Below, piece after piece: positions 8,083-16,018 of a stretch of 64,000 nucleotides of DNA. Below the pieces are notes generated by a model. The model made no database searches, was not told where the DNA came from, and saw only the letters and a program-made list of their open reading frames with translations. Position 1 is the first letter of the stretch. The number at the start of each line of letters is the position of its first letter. The DNA lies in assembly GCA_021201335.1 (NCBI GenBank), contig JAJQFD010000061.1, forward strand, positions 16,881 through 80,880, read 5' to 3'. The DNA comes from Bacteroides sp. GTDB taxonomy: Bacteria > Bacteroidota > Bacteroidia > Bacteroidales > Bacteroidaceae. Position numbers and translations under genes: made by a program.

Positions 8083-9474
8083 TTAGTGGGTTTCGACTTT
8101 AGTTAATTGAATGGCATCCGGAGGAATTGAAATACCTACACGGTCACCATCATCCCATACATCATTGGTATCGACGTAAACGTCTTCATCCCAATCGGAA
8201 TGTATCGTCAGATGGTAATGATCTCCTTTGTAGAGAATAAATTTCACTTCTCCGGTAAGTACGCCGTCTTCTTCATTGTCTTGCAGAATGACTTTCTGAA
8301 AAGGAACTTCTACTTTGACGGGAGTTCCGGTCTCCATGCCATGAATGGTATTACATTCAAATGTACTTCCCAGGAATTCCACATGAGTAGCATCTATTAC
8401 TTTTCCTTCGAAAGTATTGGTTACCCGTTCCTTCTTCATGATATGAATATCGAAAGGTTTCACAAGCAGCCCTACTTGTTCTCCTACTTTAAACTGATGG
8501 TAATCTTGTACCAATATTTCATACCCGTTGCAGAGAACAGTCATTTCATAATGCACACCTTTAAAAATAGAGGATTGCACAACTCCCCGCAGCTGAGCTA
8601 TATCCGATTCGGGGAATATATATACATCTTCCGGGCGAACAACTACATCCACCGGAACATTTTCGCCAAAGCCTTCGTCCACACATTCAAATTCGGTATC
8701 GCAGAAACGCACTAGTTTATCCTTTATCATCGTTCCGTTCAGAATGTTACTTTCGCCAATGAAGTCTGCTACAAAAGAATTGATGGGTTCATTATATACA
8801 TCGGTAGGCGTACCTATTTGCTGAATACGTCCTTCGCTCATCACTACTACGGTGTCACTCAGTGTAAGGGCCTCTTCCTGGTCATGGGTTACATAAACGA
8901 AAGTAATACCTAAATTTTTATGCATTTCTTTCAGCTCCATCTGCATATCTTTGCGCATTTTCAGGTCGAGGGCTGCCAAGGGCTCATCCAGAAGTAATAC
9001 TTCTGGCTCATTCACAATGGCACGAGCTATGGCAACACGTTGTTGCTGGCCACCGGAAAGAGAATCAACATCTCTGTATTCATAGTCAGTCATACCTACC
9101 ATTTTGAGTGCAGCTTTCATTTTTTTTTTTGTAATGTCTGCTTTGCTCATTTTCTTCAACTTCAACCCGAAAGCGATGTTATCATACACATTAAGGTGCG
9201 GAAACAAGGCATACTTCTGGAAGACGGTATTTACCGGACGCTTATGGGGTGGTACCTGTGTAACTTCTTTTCCTGCTATTTTAATCTCACCTTCGGAAGC
9301 GGTGAGGAAGCCACCAATTATACGTAACAACGTAGTTTTTCCACACCCTGATGGTCCTAAAAGAGTGATGAATTCACCTTTTTTTACGTGTAAAGTGATA
9401 TCGTCCAGGGCCGTCTTCTCTCCAAAAAACCGGGATAGATGATTAACTTCGATAATGATGTTGTTCTCTTGCAT
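8083..9474 (-). CDS. potA: Spermidine/putrescine ABC transporter ATP-binding protein PotA, long form
   Basis: 463 aa. Walker A GPSGCGKTT (40-48), Q-loop VFQKYALFP, signature LSGGQQQRV (139-147), Walker B and D loop LLLDEPLAALD (160-170), and the switch His in YVTHDQEEAL. It drives polyamine import by ATP hydrolysis at the cytosolic face. E. coli PotA has 378 aa. Here the C-terminal region is longer, with what looks like two TOBE-type units: NILNGTMIKDKLVRF to VGLLVKPFDIHIM (about 245-355), and FEGKVIDATHVEF to VGISIPPDAIQL (about 360-458). First gene of the operon. Confidence 0.93.
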   Translation of the reverse strand: MQENNIIIEVNHLSRFFGEKTALDDITLHVKKGEFITLLGPSGCGKTTLLRIIGGFLTASEGEIKIAGKEVTQVPPHKRPVNTVFQKYALFPHLNVYDNIAFGLKLKKMSKADITKKKMKAALKMVGMTDYEYRDVDSLSGGQQQRVAIARAIVNEPEVLLLDEPLAALDLKMRKDMQMELKEMHKNLGITFVYVTHDQEEALTLSDTVVVMSEGRIQQIGTPTDVYNEPINSFVADFIGESNILNGTMIKDKLVRFCDTEFECVDEGFGENVPVDVVVRPEDVYIFPESDIAQLRGVVQSSIFKGVHYEMTVLCNGYEILVQDYHQFKVGEQVGLLVKPFDIHIMKKERVTNTFEGKVIDATHVEFLGSTFECNTIHGMETGTPVKVEVPFQKVILQDNEEDGVLTGEVKFILYKGDHYHLTIHSDWDEDVYVDTNDVWDDGDRVGISIPPDAIQLTKVETH

Positions 9475-9496
9475 CTCTTTATAACATTTTAGGGGC

Positions 9497-9527
9497 CAAA
9501 GTTATATATTTCGTTAATACATAACAA
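9497..9527 (-). promoter_or_regulatory. Promoter of the potABCD operon
   Basis: Minus strand: TTG at 9527-9525, 20-bp spacer, TAACTTTG at 9504-9497; TSS expected near 9490, 16 nt before the potA ATG. Faces away from the tlpA-like gene. Confidence 0.7.
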
Positions 9528-9546
9528 AATGAATTGGAAAATAGCT

Positions 9547-9554
9547 TATCTTTG
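9547..9554 (+). promoter_or_regulatory. -7 box of the TlpA-like gene
   Basis: TATCTTTG, perfect TAnnTTTG, 31 nt before the ATG at 9586. No -33 TTG at the usual distance. Confidence 0.55.
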
Positions 9555-9585
9555 CCGGATAAATATTCACTAAAAGTACATAAAA

Positions 9586-10677
9586 ATGAAAAAGTTATTT
9601 TATCTGTTTGCTGTTGCAGCTTTGATCAGCTCTTGTGGTGGAGGAAAAGGCTATAAGGTAACGGGCAAGGTTGAGGGTGCTGTTGACGGAGATACAGTGT
9701 TTTTGATGGAGCGTTCAGGCCGCGAATTCAATAAAGTAGACAGTGTTGTCATTAAAAAAGGAACCTTTACTTTTACTGGAAATCAGGAAACTCCGGTAAA
9801 TCGTTTTATTGTATATGCCGCAGATGAAAACCCGATGTTTGTTGATTTCTTCCTTGAAAATGGGAACATTGATGTAACCTTAGGAGCAGAAAACGATAAA
9901 GTAATTGGTACACCGATAAATGATGCTTATCAGGATTTCAGGGAAAAAATGAAAGAAAATAGTTTTAAGCAGAGAGATATTTACCAATCAATGGCTGAAC
10001 CTGAACTTACAGATGCACAAAAAGCAACCAAAGCTGAAGAACTCCAGTCAGCTGAAACAGAAATGGTGGAAATTATAAAAAATACTATCAACAATAATAT
10101 CTCTTCTCCCCTTGGTGAATATTTGTTAGCTATGTTCAATCCTTATATGGATTTTAATGAAGTGGGCGAACTACTGGCTAAACTTCCTGCTGAAGCACAA
10201 GCAAAACCGGATATGGTAACTTTAAAAGAACAAGTAGAGATAGGAAAGAGAACTGCTGTTGGCCAGAAATTTACGGATCTCGACTTGAATGATCCTGAGG
10301 GTCAACCTGTGAAGCTTTCTGATTATGCCGGAAAAGGGAAGATTGTTTTGGTAGACTTCTGGGCTAGCTGGTGTGGACCTTGCCGTCGTGAAATGCCCAG
10401 ACTGGTTGAACTTTATTCAAAATACAAAAGGAAAGGATTTGAAATTGTAGGTGTTTCTTTAGACAGAGATGCCGCATCCTGGAAAAATGGTATTGAACAA
10501 TTGAATATAACCTGGCCTCAGATGTCGGATCTTAAGTACTGGGAATCAGAGGCAGCTAAAACTTACGCCGTTCGTAGCATTCCTCATGTAATACTGCTGG
10601 ATAAAGATGGTACTATCGTTTCACGTGGTTTACATGGCGAAGAACTTCAAGCTAAAGTTGAAGAATTAATGAAATAA
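9586..10677 (+). CDS. TlpA-like thiol-disulfide oxidoreductase lipoprotein (DUF4369 + thioredoxin fold)
   Basis: 363 aa. Lipobox AALISSC (Cys17) followed by GGG with no acidic export signal, so the protein probably stays on the periplasmic side. The N-terminal part (about 22-115; YKVTGKVEGAVDGDTVFLMER, FVDFFLENGNIDVTL) matches DUF4369, common in Bacteroidota. A helical linker follows. The C-terminal domain is a TlpA/ResA-type thioredoxin fold with the redox motif WASWCGPC at about residues 259-266 and the cis-Pro loop RSIPHVILLDKDG. Likely reduces periplasmic disulfides, for example in cytochrome maturation or under oxidative stress; the partner is unknown. Single gene with its own promoter and terminator. 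Confidence 0.88.
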   Translation: MKKLFYLFAVAALISSCGGGKGYKVTGKVEGAVDGDTVFLMERSGREFNKVDSVVIKKGTFTFTGNQETPVNRFIVYAADENPMFVDFFLENGNIDVTLGAENDKVIGTPINDAYQDFREKMKENSFKQRDIYQSMAEPELTDAQKATKAEELQSAETEMVEIIKNTINNNISSPLGEYLLAMFNPYMDFNEVGELLAKLPAEAQAKPDMVTLKEQVEIGKRTAVGQKFTDLDLNDPEGQPVKLSDYAGKGKIVLVDFWASWCGPCRREMPRLVELYSKYKRKGFEIVGVSLDRDAASWKNGIEQLNITWPQMSDLKYWESEAAKTYAVRSIPHVILLDKDGTIVSRGLHGEELQAKVEELMK

Positions 10678-10697
10678 TAATATTCTTAATCATAGCT

Positions 10698-10738
10698 AAA
10701 GGGCGCAGATGGATTGAACACATCCTCTGCGCTCTTTT
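10698..10738 (+). terminator. Terminator of the TlpA-like gene
   Basis: AAAGGGCGCAGA pairs with TCTGCGCTCTTT (one G-T wobble), followed by TCGTTTTAT; 21 nt after the stop. Confidence 0.8.
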
Positions 10739-11440
10739 CGTTTTATCAAAAAGTTAATTATTTTATCTTTTTATTTTCATTTTGAATGATATTAATTGTT
10801 TTTGCTTACGAGCATAATTTTCAAAACCCATAAACTAGGAATTAATATCTGTTAAAACAGGGCCTTACTCTCTTATAAAAGGACAGTTTATTGCTTTTAG
10901 AATGGTGTTTTCGAAGATTTCCAGCTAAACTTGCGCTTATATGTACAAAGAGTTGCGCCCGTAAGTACAAAGAGTTGCGCCTGCAAGTATAAAAACTTGC
11001 GCCTGCAAGTATTGAAACAATTACTGAAAAAGGTCTTTTTTTCTCTGGAAGCAATAAAAATACACTCACTTTTAAATAATCAAAAAGATAAAGAATTTAT
11101 ATGTAAGGTATTGTGTTTCTTCGGTGATGTATTAATAAACTTTCTTTTTGATAGAATTTTTTCTTTTTATGAGTCTCTATGTGTTTTTAAAAATCGATTT
11201 CCTTGTGATTTTTGCTATCAGTTCCAACAGCACTCCGAAATAACGGATTCTGGACGCCTTTAATTAGCAAAGTGTCATACTGTCAGCTCAATAACCCCTT
11301 TATATTTTATCATAATAATGTATTGAATTGAAAAAGACTTTTAGGTGTGTTTATTGCGAATATTAACTTCTTCTTTTTTAAAACAAATAAACTCTTTTTA
11401 TTGTTATATATAGGAAAAATCAACCTCAAAAAACCACATT
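10739..11440. other. 700-bp intergenic region containing a 22-bp tandem repeat
   Basis: No ORF here has coding character; the short frames are poor in family motifs and run through the repeats. The region holds the tandem array listed separately (10929-11016). The remainder is AT-rich and carries the presumed promoter of the gene at 11441, where I find no clear TAnnTTTG box. Confidence 0.4.
10929..11016. repeat. Tandem array, four units of exactly 22 bp
   Basis: Units begin at 10929, 10951, 10973 and 10995. Each starts A(C/G)TTGCGC; units 2-4 continue CCGTAAGTA or CTGCAAGTA. The last two units contain the inverted repeat ACTTGC-GCCT-GCAAGT or its near copy, so each unit can form a small cruciform or hairpin. 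The spacing is two helical turns. Not a CRISPR array: there are no unique spacers. Confidence 0.85.
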
Positions 11441-11995
11441 ATGAGCAGTATTCTAGAAAAGAATTTTAATCAGACAATGACTGCTATTGCAGATTTAGTA
11501 GATGGAGAAGTAGGGCAGAGTATAGGTAAAACTCCTTTCATTATTGTACAGGTAGCTTATGATGAAGAGAGCTTTCAGTTTCACAGTGCTGCTTTAACTC
11601 CCTCGGATGATGGAGTTATTCCTTCTGAACTGACTACTAATCCTTATTATAATATGGTTCTTGTTGTAGATGACATTGAGGAAGTCTATCCGACTTTTCG
11701 GGATAAATATCTTTTCAAACTGGCTTACTCTGATATTAGCTTTGCATTATATACTGCTTATCGCAATGCATTAATGAGTGAAAATGGTGAATATACTTTG
11801 CATACCTCATTTTTTAAACCAACTATAGGAGATTCATCCTGGGCTTATAATGATGTTTTGAAATATTCGGATCTGGGTCATTTCGGATGCTGGTTTAATT
11901 TCGATAAAGATTATAAGCAGGTAGATATACAGGCAGACAATGATTTGATTGCTCAATATGCGGAATTAAAACCTGCCAGACGTACGCTTTTATAA
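11441..11995 (+). CDS. Uncharacterised 184-aa cytosolic protein
   Basis: I do not recognise a family. No signal peptide or membrane helix; the protein is acidic. It has an alternating pattern typical of a mixed alpha/beta domain, with aromatic-rich stretches such as NPYYNMVLVVDDIEEVYPTF and LGHFGCWFNFDKDYKQVDIQ. The frame is uninterrupted, begins with ATG and ends with a convergent hairpin before the DUF1080 gene, which supports a real gene. It stands alone between a TlpA-like gene and the convergent sugar operon, so context gives no role. Confidence 0.6.
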   Translation: MSSILEKNFNQTMTAIADLVDGEVGQSIGKTPFIIVQVAYDEESFQFHSAALTPSDDGVIPSELTTNPYYNMVLVVDDIEEVYPTFRDKYLFKLAYSDISFALYTAYRNALMSENGEYTLHTSFFKPTIGDSSWAYNDVLKYSDLGHFGCWFNFDKDYKQVDIQADNDLIAQYAELKPARRTLL

Positions 11996-12002
11996 TTATA
12001 AT

Positions 12003-12033
12003 AAAGGTATCCGCATGATGTGGACACCTTTAT
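12003..12033. terminator. Convergent hairpin between the unknown gene and the sugar operon
   Basis: AAAGGTATCC and GGACACCTTT pair with one mismatch around a 9-nt loop. T tracts on both sides are short, so activity is uncertain. Confidence 0.4.
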
Positions 12034-12040
12034 GGCCATT

Positions 12041-13528
12041 CTATTTGGTAGCTTCAATTATTCCTCTGAAATATCCAATAGATTCTCCTATTCCAATAAA
12101 AGGATCCTGCATATTCTTTTCATGTTCAAGGCTGCAAACACCATCATATCCAACTTCTCTCAGCGCTTTAATGAAAGCTGGGAAATCAATGATCCCTCTT
12201 CCTATTTCAACCGAGTAGCCAGCTTTTGTGTTTCCGGTTACATCTTTGATATGAATATCAAAAACACGGGAATGGTATTTCAGTAAATCATTTACCGGAT
12301 CTTTTCCGTTTCTAACATCATGGCCAATATCCAGACACATACCAATTCTGGGATCCAGGTCTTTTGTATGATTCCATACATCGTCGGCATCAGGATACAA
12401 TGCAATATCCGGTCCATGAAGGTGAATGGCATAATGGAAATCGTATTCCTTCACCTTCTGGTCTATATAAGGTAAAAGTTCTACATTAGGCACTCCCACG
12501 ATAAGTTTTACACCCACTCTTTTGGCATATTCAAAACCTCTGTCCACTTCTTCTTTTGTTTTCATGTAGATGGGGCCAACTGCATAGCCTGTCACACCAT
12601 TTTCAGTCAGTTTTTGGTGGAATTCACGAATCTGCTCATCTGTACTGTTAAAAGGCAGGTGGAAGTCTTTTATGCACAAGTAATGAACATCGGTTTTCTT
12701 CATCACTTCTAGTGTCTCGTTCAGGTTGAATTTAACGAAAGTGTAACCAGCCATACCGATCTTGAATGTATCGTTAAACTCAGGAGGAAGCTGTTCGCTG
12801 GAAAGTTCTTTGATTTTAATGTTCTTGTATGAAACTTCATCACCATGGTCTTGGAGAAGAATGTGTCCCTGAACATGGTTACCAAAATTAGGCCAGTTAG
12901 CATATTTGCTATATGCCACCAGTGCATCGAATTCTTGTGTATTTCTGATATATTCAAGGATTTTGACTTCATTCAAATAATGCTGAACCTTATCACCATT
13001 AACAATAACCATGGCTGTATTGAAGCCATTCTTATCAAAATTGTATCCCTTTACTGTTTTATCGGAGGGTATCAGGTCGTATAGAGAACCCAATGTACGG
13101 TTACCGTTTACTCCTAATTTTGCATCGGGATGATTGTCGTCATCTAAGATCTGAAATTCACAACCAATGGCAGAACCTTCTCCCTTATTTAAATCAGGGT
13201 CTACGAAATACTTAATACCACTGTTTGCCCCTTTGGTGATCTTGAAATCAACTTTCAGAATAAAGTTTTTATATTTTTTTGTAGTGACGATGTCTCCACC
13301 GTTTGTGGATTCTTTTCCATCATTCGCGTGTACTTTCAAGAGACCATTTTTAATAGACCATCCGTTGGATGGGAATTGGTCGAGCTTTGCTCCCCGCCAT
13401 CCTTCGGTTGTTTTTCCGTCCCATAACAAGTTCCAACCGTCTGCTATTTCTTTTGGGGATAAGGTATTATCCTGGGCAAATACATTCGCAGTGATAAATA
13501 AGGCTGTAAATAAAAATATTTTCTTCAT
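12041..13528 (-). CDS. DUF1080 (3-keto-disaccharide hydrolase-like) fused to a sugar isomerase/epimerase-type TIM barrel
   Basis: 495 aa. Signal peptide (MKKIFLFTALFITANVFAQ) points to the periplasm. Residues about 28-245 are a DUF1080/LamG-like beta-sandwich: DGWNLLWDGKTTEGWRG, WSIKNGLLKVHAND, GGDIVTTKKYKNFILKVDFKI, GSAIGCEFQILDD, and the end segment GHILLQDHGDEVSYKNIKIKEL. Residues about 255-495 are an AP-endonuclease-2/xylose-isomerase-like barrel: HLHGPDIALYPD, MCLDIGHDVRNGKDP, FDIHIKDV, GYDGVCSLEHE. DUF1080 proteins of Bacteroides cleave 3-keto-glycosides, and the TIM barrels convert keto-sugar products. Having both in one chain is a useful clue to sequential steps. Last gene of the 17.3-12.0 kb operon. 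Confidence 0.85.
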   Translation of the reverse strand: MKKIFLFTALFITANVFAQDNTLSPKEIADGWNLLWDGKTTEGWRGAKLDQFPSNGWSIKNGLLKVHANDGKESTNGGDIVTTKKYKNFILKVDFKITKGANSGIKYFVDPDLNKGEGSAIGCEFQILDDDNHPDAKLGVNGNRTLGSLYDLIPSDKTVKGYNFDKNGFNTAMVIVNGDKVQHYLNEVKILEYIRNTQEFDALVAYSKYANWPNFGNHVQGHILLQDHGDEVSYKNIKIKELSSEQLPPEFNDTFKIGMAGYTFVKFNLNETLEVMKKTDVHYLCIKDFHLPFNSTDEQIREFHQKLTENGVTGYAVGPIYMKTKEEVDRGFEYAKRVGVKLIVGVPNVELLPYIDQKVKEYDFHYAIHLHGPDIALYPDADDVWNHTKDLDPRIGMCLDIGHDVRNGKDPVNDLLKYHSRVFDIHIKDVTGNTKAGYSVEIGRGIIDFPAFIKALREVGYDGVCSLEHEKNMQDPFIGIGESIGYFRGIIEATK

Positions 13529-13538
13529 ATTATTCTGG

Positions 13539-14966
13539 TTATAGTTTATAGAATTCTTCCCATCCTTTTCGTGGAGGAATTTGTGTTAGGAATGCGTCGG
13601 CAAATGGATTATTGGTAATTCGTTTGCTGTCTCTGTTGAATTCTAGTTTGGTATTGAATCTCTGAGCCATTACACCTAAAGAAAATACCTGGCTCAAAGG
13701 CCCATGTATTTCGAAAGGAGAGCGGGTCTTTTCTTCACCCATACAAGCCAATAAGAAATTGGCAAAGTGGTTAGAAGGGCTCTTCGGAACTTCCGGGAGT
13801 GATGATTCCATCGATTTAGCTTTCTCTTCGGGTATGATTGAAAGTGTACTTCCGTGAGATCCTCCTTTGAAAATAAGGTCTTTACTATATATAATCTTTC
13901 CCGGATTCAACTTGGTGGGTTGAAGTTTTACTCCAGCTACGGTGGGGATATTAGGATCAATATCGGATGTACCATAACCAGCAGGAACTTCGGGGACATT
14001 GTTTACTCCGTCATACCAGATGATATCTACTGGGGGCATGTTTCCTCTTTGTGGAAAGCGGAAGAGAATGGTTGAAGCCATAGGGAAGAAGTAATCATTA
14101 TGCCCTTCTACTTTCAAGGCTGTAACCTCGTAGGGCAATCCCAGTTCCAGGAATTCGTGAATAGTATCCAGGATATGAGCACCCCAGTCTCCCAGTGCAC
14201 CCATTCCGAAGTCATACCAGCAGCGCCATTGTCCGTTGTGGTAGTCTTTGTTGTATTCATGATATTGTGCTGCGCATAACCATGTGTTCCAGTCCAGAGT
14301 TCCAGGTATAGGTTGCGCTTCGGGATATTTATACATGTTAGGATCGAATTTATGCCATCTTCTTTCGCCGTTCATGTGGGCCGTTACAGCGGTAACATCT
14401 TTGATTATGCCTGCGTCTTTCCAAGCTTTGAATTGAAAATAATTGGCTTCGGAATGTCCCTGGTTTCCTACTTGAGTAACTACCTTAGAGTATTTTTTAG
14501 CTGCCTGCATCATCAGTTCCGCTTCGTAGAAGGTGCGGGCCATTGGTTTTTCCACATAAATGTGTTTTCCTAATGCCATAGACATCATACATACAGGGAA
14601 GTGTGCATGGTCGGGAATACCGGCGCTCACAGCTTCTATTTCATTCCCCATTTTATCGAACATCTCCCGGAAATCCTTGAATCTTTTGGCTTTAGGGAAC
14701 ATAGCCATAATTTCCTGTGTTTGTGGTGCACCCATATCTACATCGCAAAGTGCAACGATATTGGCGAGACCGGTCTTATGAAAATCTTTGATAATTTCGG
14801 CTCCACGGTTTCCGATTCCGATACATGCCAGATTTACTTTTCTATTGGCTCCCTTTATATGGGAGTAGCTACTCGCGGCCATCGAGGAAAGTGGATTTAA
14901 ACTATCCAGAAGTAGTCCAGCGCTAGCCAGCCCTCCGGCTTTTAAGAATTTTCTTCTTGTGATCAT
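13539..14966 (-). CDS. Tat-exported Gfo/Idh/MocA-family oxidoreductase (first copy)
   Basis: 475 aa. Tat signal TRRKFLKAGGLASAGLLLDS. Rossmann fold with CIGIGNRGAEII (about 48-59), then IVALCDVDMG for the NAD(P) ribose. The EKPMART motif (catalytic-loop EKP, about 140) is intact, and the C-terminal domain carries GALGDWGAHILDTIHEFLELG, with the His typical of the family. Members act on sugars and keto-sugars with tightly held NAD. Together with the DUF1080 gene 10 nt downstream this fits oxidation of a glycoside at C3, or reduction of the released 3-keto-sugar. Substrate not visible. Confidence 0.88.
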   Translation of the reverse strand: MITRRKFLKAGGLASAGLLLDSLNPLSSMAASSYSHIKGANRKVNLACIGIGNRGAEIIKDFHKTGLANIVALCDVDMGAPQTQEIMAMFPKAKRFKDFREMFDKMGNEIEAVSAGIPDHAHFPVCMMSMALGKHIYVEKPMARTFYEAELMMQAAKKYSKVVTQVGNQGHSEANYFQFKAWKDAGIIKDVTAVTAHMNGERRWHKFDPNMYKYPEAQPIPGTLDWNTWLCAAQYHEYNKDYHNGQWRCWYDFGMGALGDWGAHILDTIHEFLELGLPYEVTALKVEGHNDYFFPMASTILFRFPQRGNMPPVDIIWYDGVNNVPEVPAGYGTSDIDPNIPTVAGVKLQPTKLNPGKIIYSKDLIFKGGSHGSTLSIIPEEKAKSMESSLPEVPKSPSNHFANFLLACMGEEKTRSPFEIHGPLSQVFSLGVMAQRFNTKLEFNRDSKRITNNPFADAFLTQIPPRKGWEEFYKL

Positions 14967-14986
14967 GGTGTATGATTATAATTAGG

Positions 14987-15787
14987 TTAAAGAATATATG
15001 GTACATTAAATTTTTTTACAAGTTCATCGCGTTTACAGGCTGGTGCAGCAAACAGGGCAGTAGATAACACTTCACCTTCAATGCCACTATCCGTTATGAC
15101 AGATAATTTCTTTAAACTCTCGATAAATTGCCCTGTATAGGGGGATATGATGTGTTTGGGCTTGTTGTTTTCATTTCCTGAGGTTGTTAAACATTGATTG
15201 CTCAGAGAGCACTCTTTGTTTGTAATTCCTTCTTTTCCAAGATTGATTTTCCATGCTTTGCCATTGGGATGATTTCCTAAGGCTAGGATTGAACTATTCC
15301 CCAGGTTGACTAAAGAGCTTGCAACTGATTCAGAAATTAATATCTTCCGTATTTGTTCCAATCCATATCCTTTGAGGAACCCGGATAAATCTAGTTTTAT
15401 CCCTTTCTGCCGAAAGAAAATACATTCATCGCTTACTTCCAATTTCTGAAATGTTTGCTTGTTATAATTATCCGACTGTATGGTAATATCAAAATAGCCA
15501 TCTGTTTTGTGATAGAATTCTTTGCAAACTCTAATCATTCGATGCAGCTCTTCACTAACCGAAACCGAACCTAAGTCCGCAGAATGATTTACATGGCTCA
15601 ATTCACTGGAAGGATTAAAATAGCTAGCCATTTTCTCTAACCTGTTTAGTTCAGTGTAAATCAGGTTTATGATTTGCTTTAGTTTCGGTTCATCTTCACC
15701 ACATAATAGTATATCAGCTCGTGTATGCATGGAGAAGAACCAGGCATATAACACTTTATTTTTATAGAAGAACCCTATTTCCTTCAT
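14987..15787 (-). CDS. ApbE-like FAD:protein FMN transferase, divergent
   Basis: 266 aa. ApbE landmarks in order: FFSMHTRADILL at the N-terminus (MGT-like), ASYFNPSSELSHVN, DGYFDITIQ, IKLDLSGFLKGYGLEQI, LVNLGNSSILALG, CLTTSGNENNKPKHIISPYTGQ, EGEVLSTALFAA. ApbE proteins attach FMN through phosphodiester bonds to Thr/Ser in flavoproteins, outside the cytosol. Oddities: no signal peptide is visible; it is shorter than the usual 330 aa; the usual GGN/GGD turn reads GNSS; and the metal-site Asp of the ADALAT motif is Glu here. Start overlaps the upstream 77-aa gene by 4 nt. It may have lost activity or use a local substrate; I see no obvious flavinylation target in the operon. Confidence 0.8.
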   Translation of the reverse strand: MKEIGFFYKNKVLYAWFFSMHTRADILLCGEDEPKLKQIINLIYTELNRLEKMASYFNPSSELSHVNHSADLGSVSVSEELHRMIRVCKEFYHKTDGYFDITIQSDNYNKQTFQKLEVSDECIFFRQKGIKLDLSGFLKGYGLEQIRKILISESVASSLVNLGNSSILALGNHPNGKAWKINLGKEGITNKECSLSNQCLTTSGNENNKPKHIISPYTGQFIESLKKLSVITDSGIEGEVLSTALFAAPACKRDELVKKFNVPYIL

Positions 15788-16017
15788 TTAGAAAAAGCCT
15801 TTTTTATTCCGAAGAACACCAACCGGATAAGAATCCAGATGCCATATAAGATAAGAGAGGCAATCAACACAAATCCCAGGGAAGTCAGCATCTCCCAGGC
15901 AGTAGTGTTGTAACGTATAATTGCATATATATTTAACAAGTTAGCAATGAGGAAACAAATGATGAAGGAGATCAATTCAGTTTTTTTTCTTTTTGTTGTG
16001 ATAACTGTATCTTTCAT
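15784..16017 (-). CDS. Small two-helix membrane protein (77 aa)
   Basis: Two hydrophobic helices (about residues 15-35, LISFIICFLIANLLNIYAII, and 45-68, LTSLGFVLIASLILYGIWILI) flanked by basic residues at both ends, so both termini are predicted in the cytosol. It sits 1 nt after one oxidoreductase gene and overlaps the ApbE-like gene by 4 nt, so it belongs to the operon. I do not recognise a named family. It could anchor or support the ApbE-like protein, which itself lacks a signal peptide; this is inference from position only. Confidence 0.7.
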   Translation of the reverse strand: MKDTVITTKRKKTELISFIICFLIANLLNIYAIIRYNTTAWEMLTSLGFVLIASLILYGIWILIRLVFFGIKKAFSK

Positions 16018-16018
16018 A

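Noticed and set aside
8200..8715. 171-codon ORF on the plus strand
   Set aside because: Antisense to potA with low-complexity composition and no family motif; a shadow frame.
10929..11016. Possible CRISPR array
   Set aside because: The units are back-to-back 22-mers without spacers, and no cas gene lies in the window.
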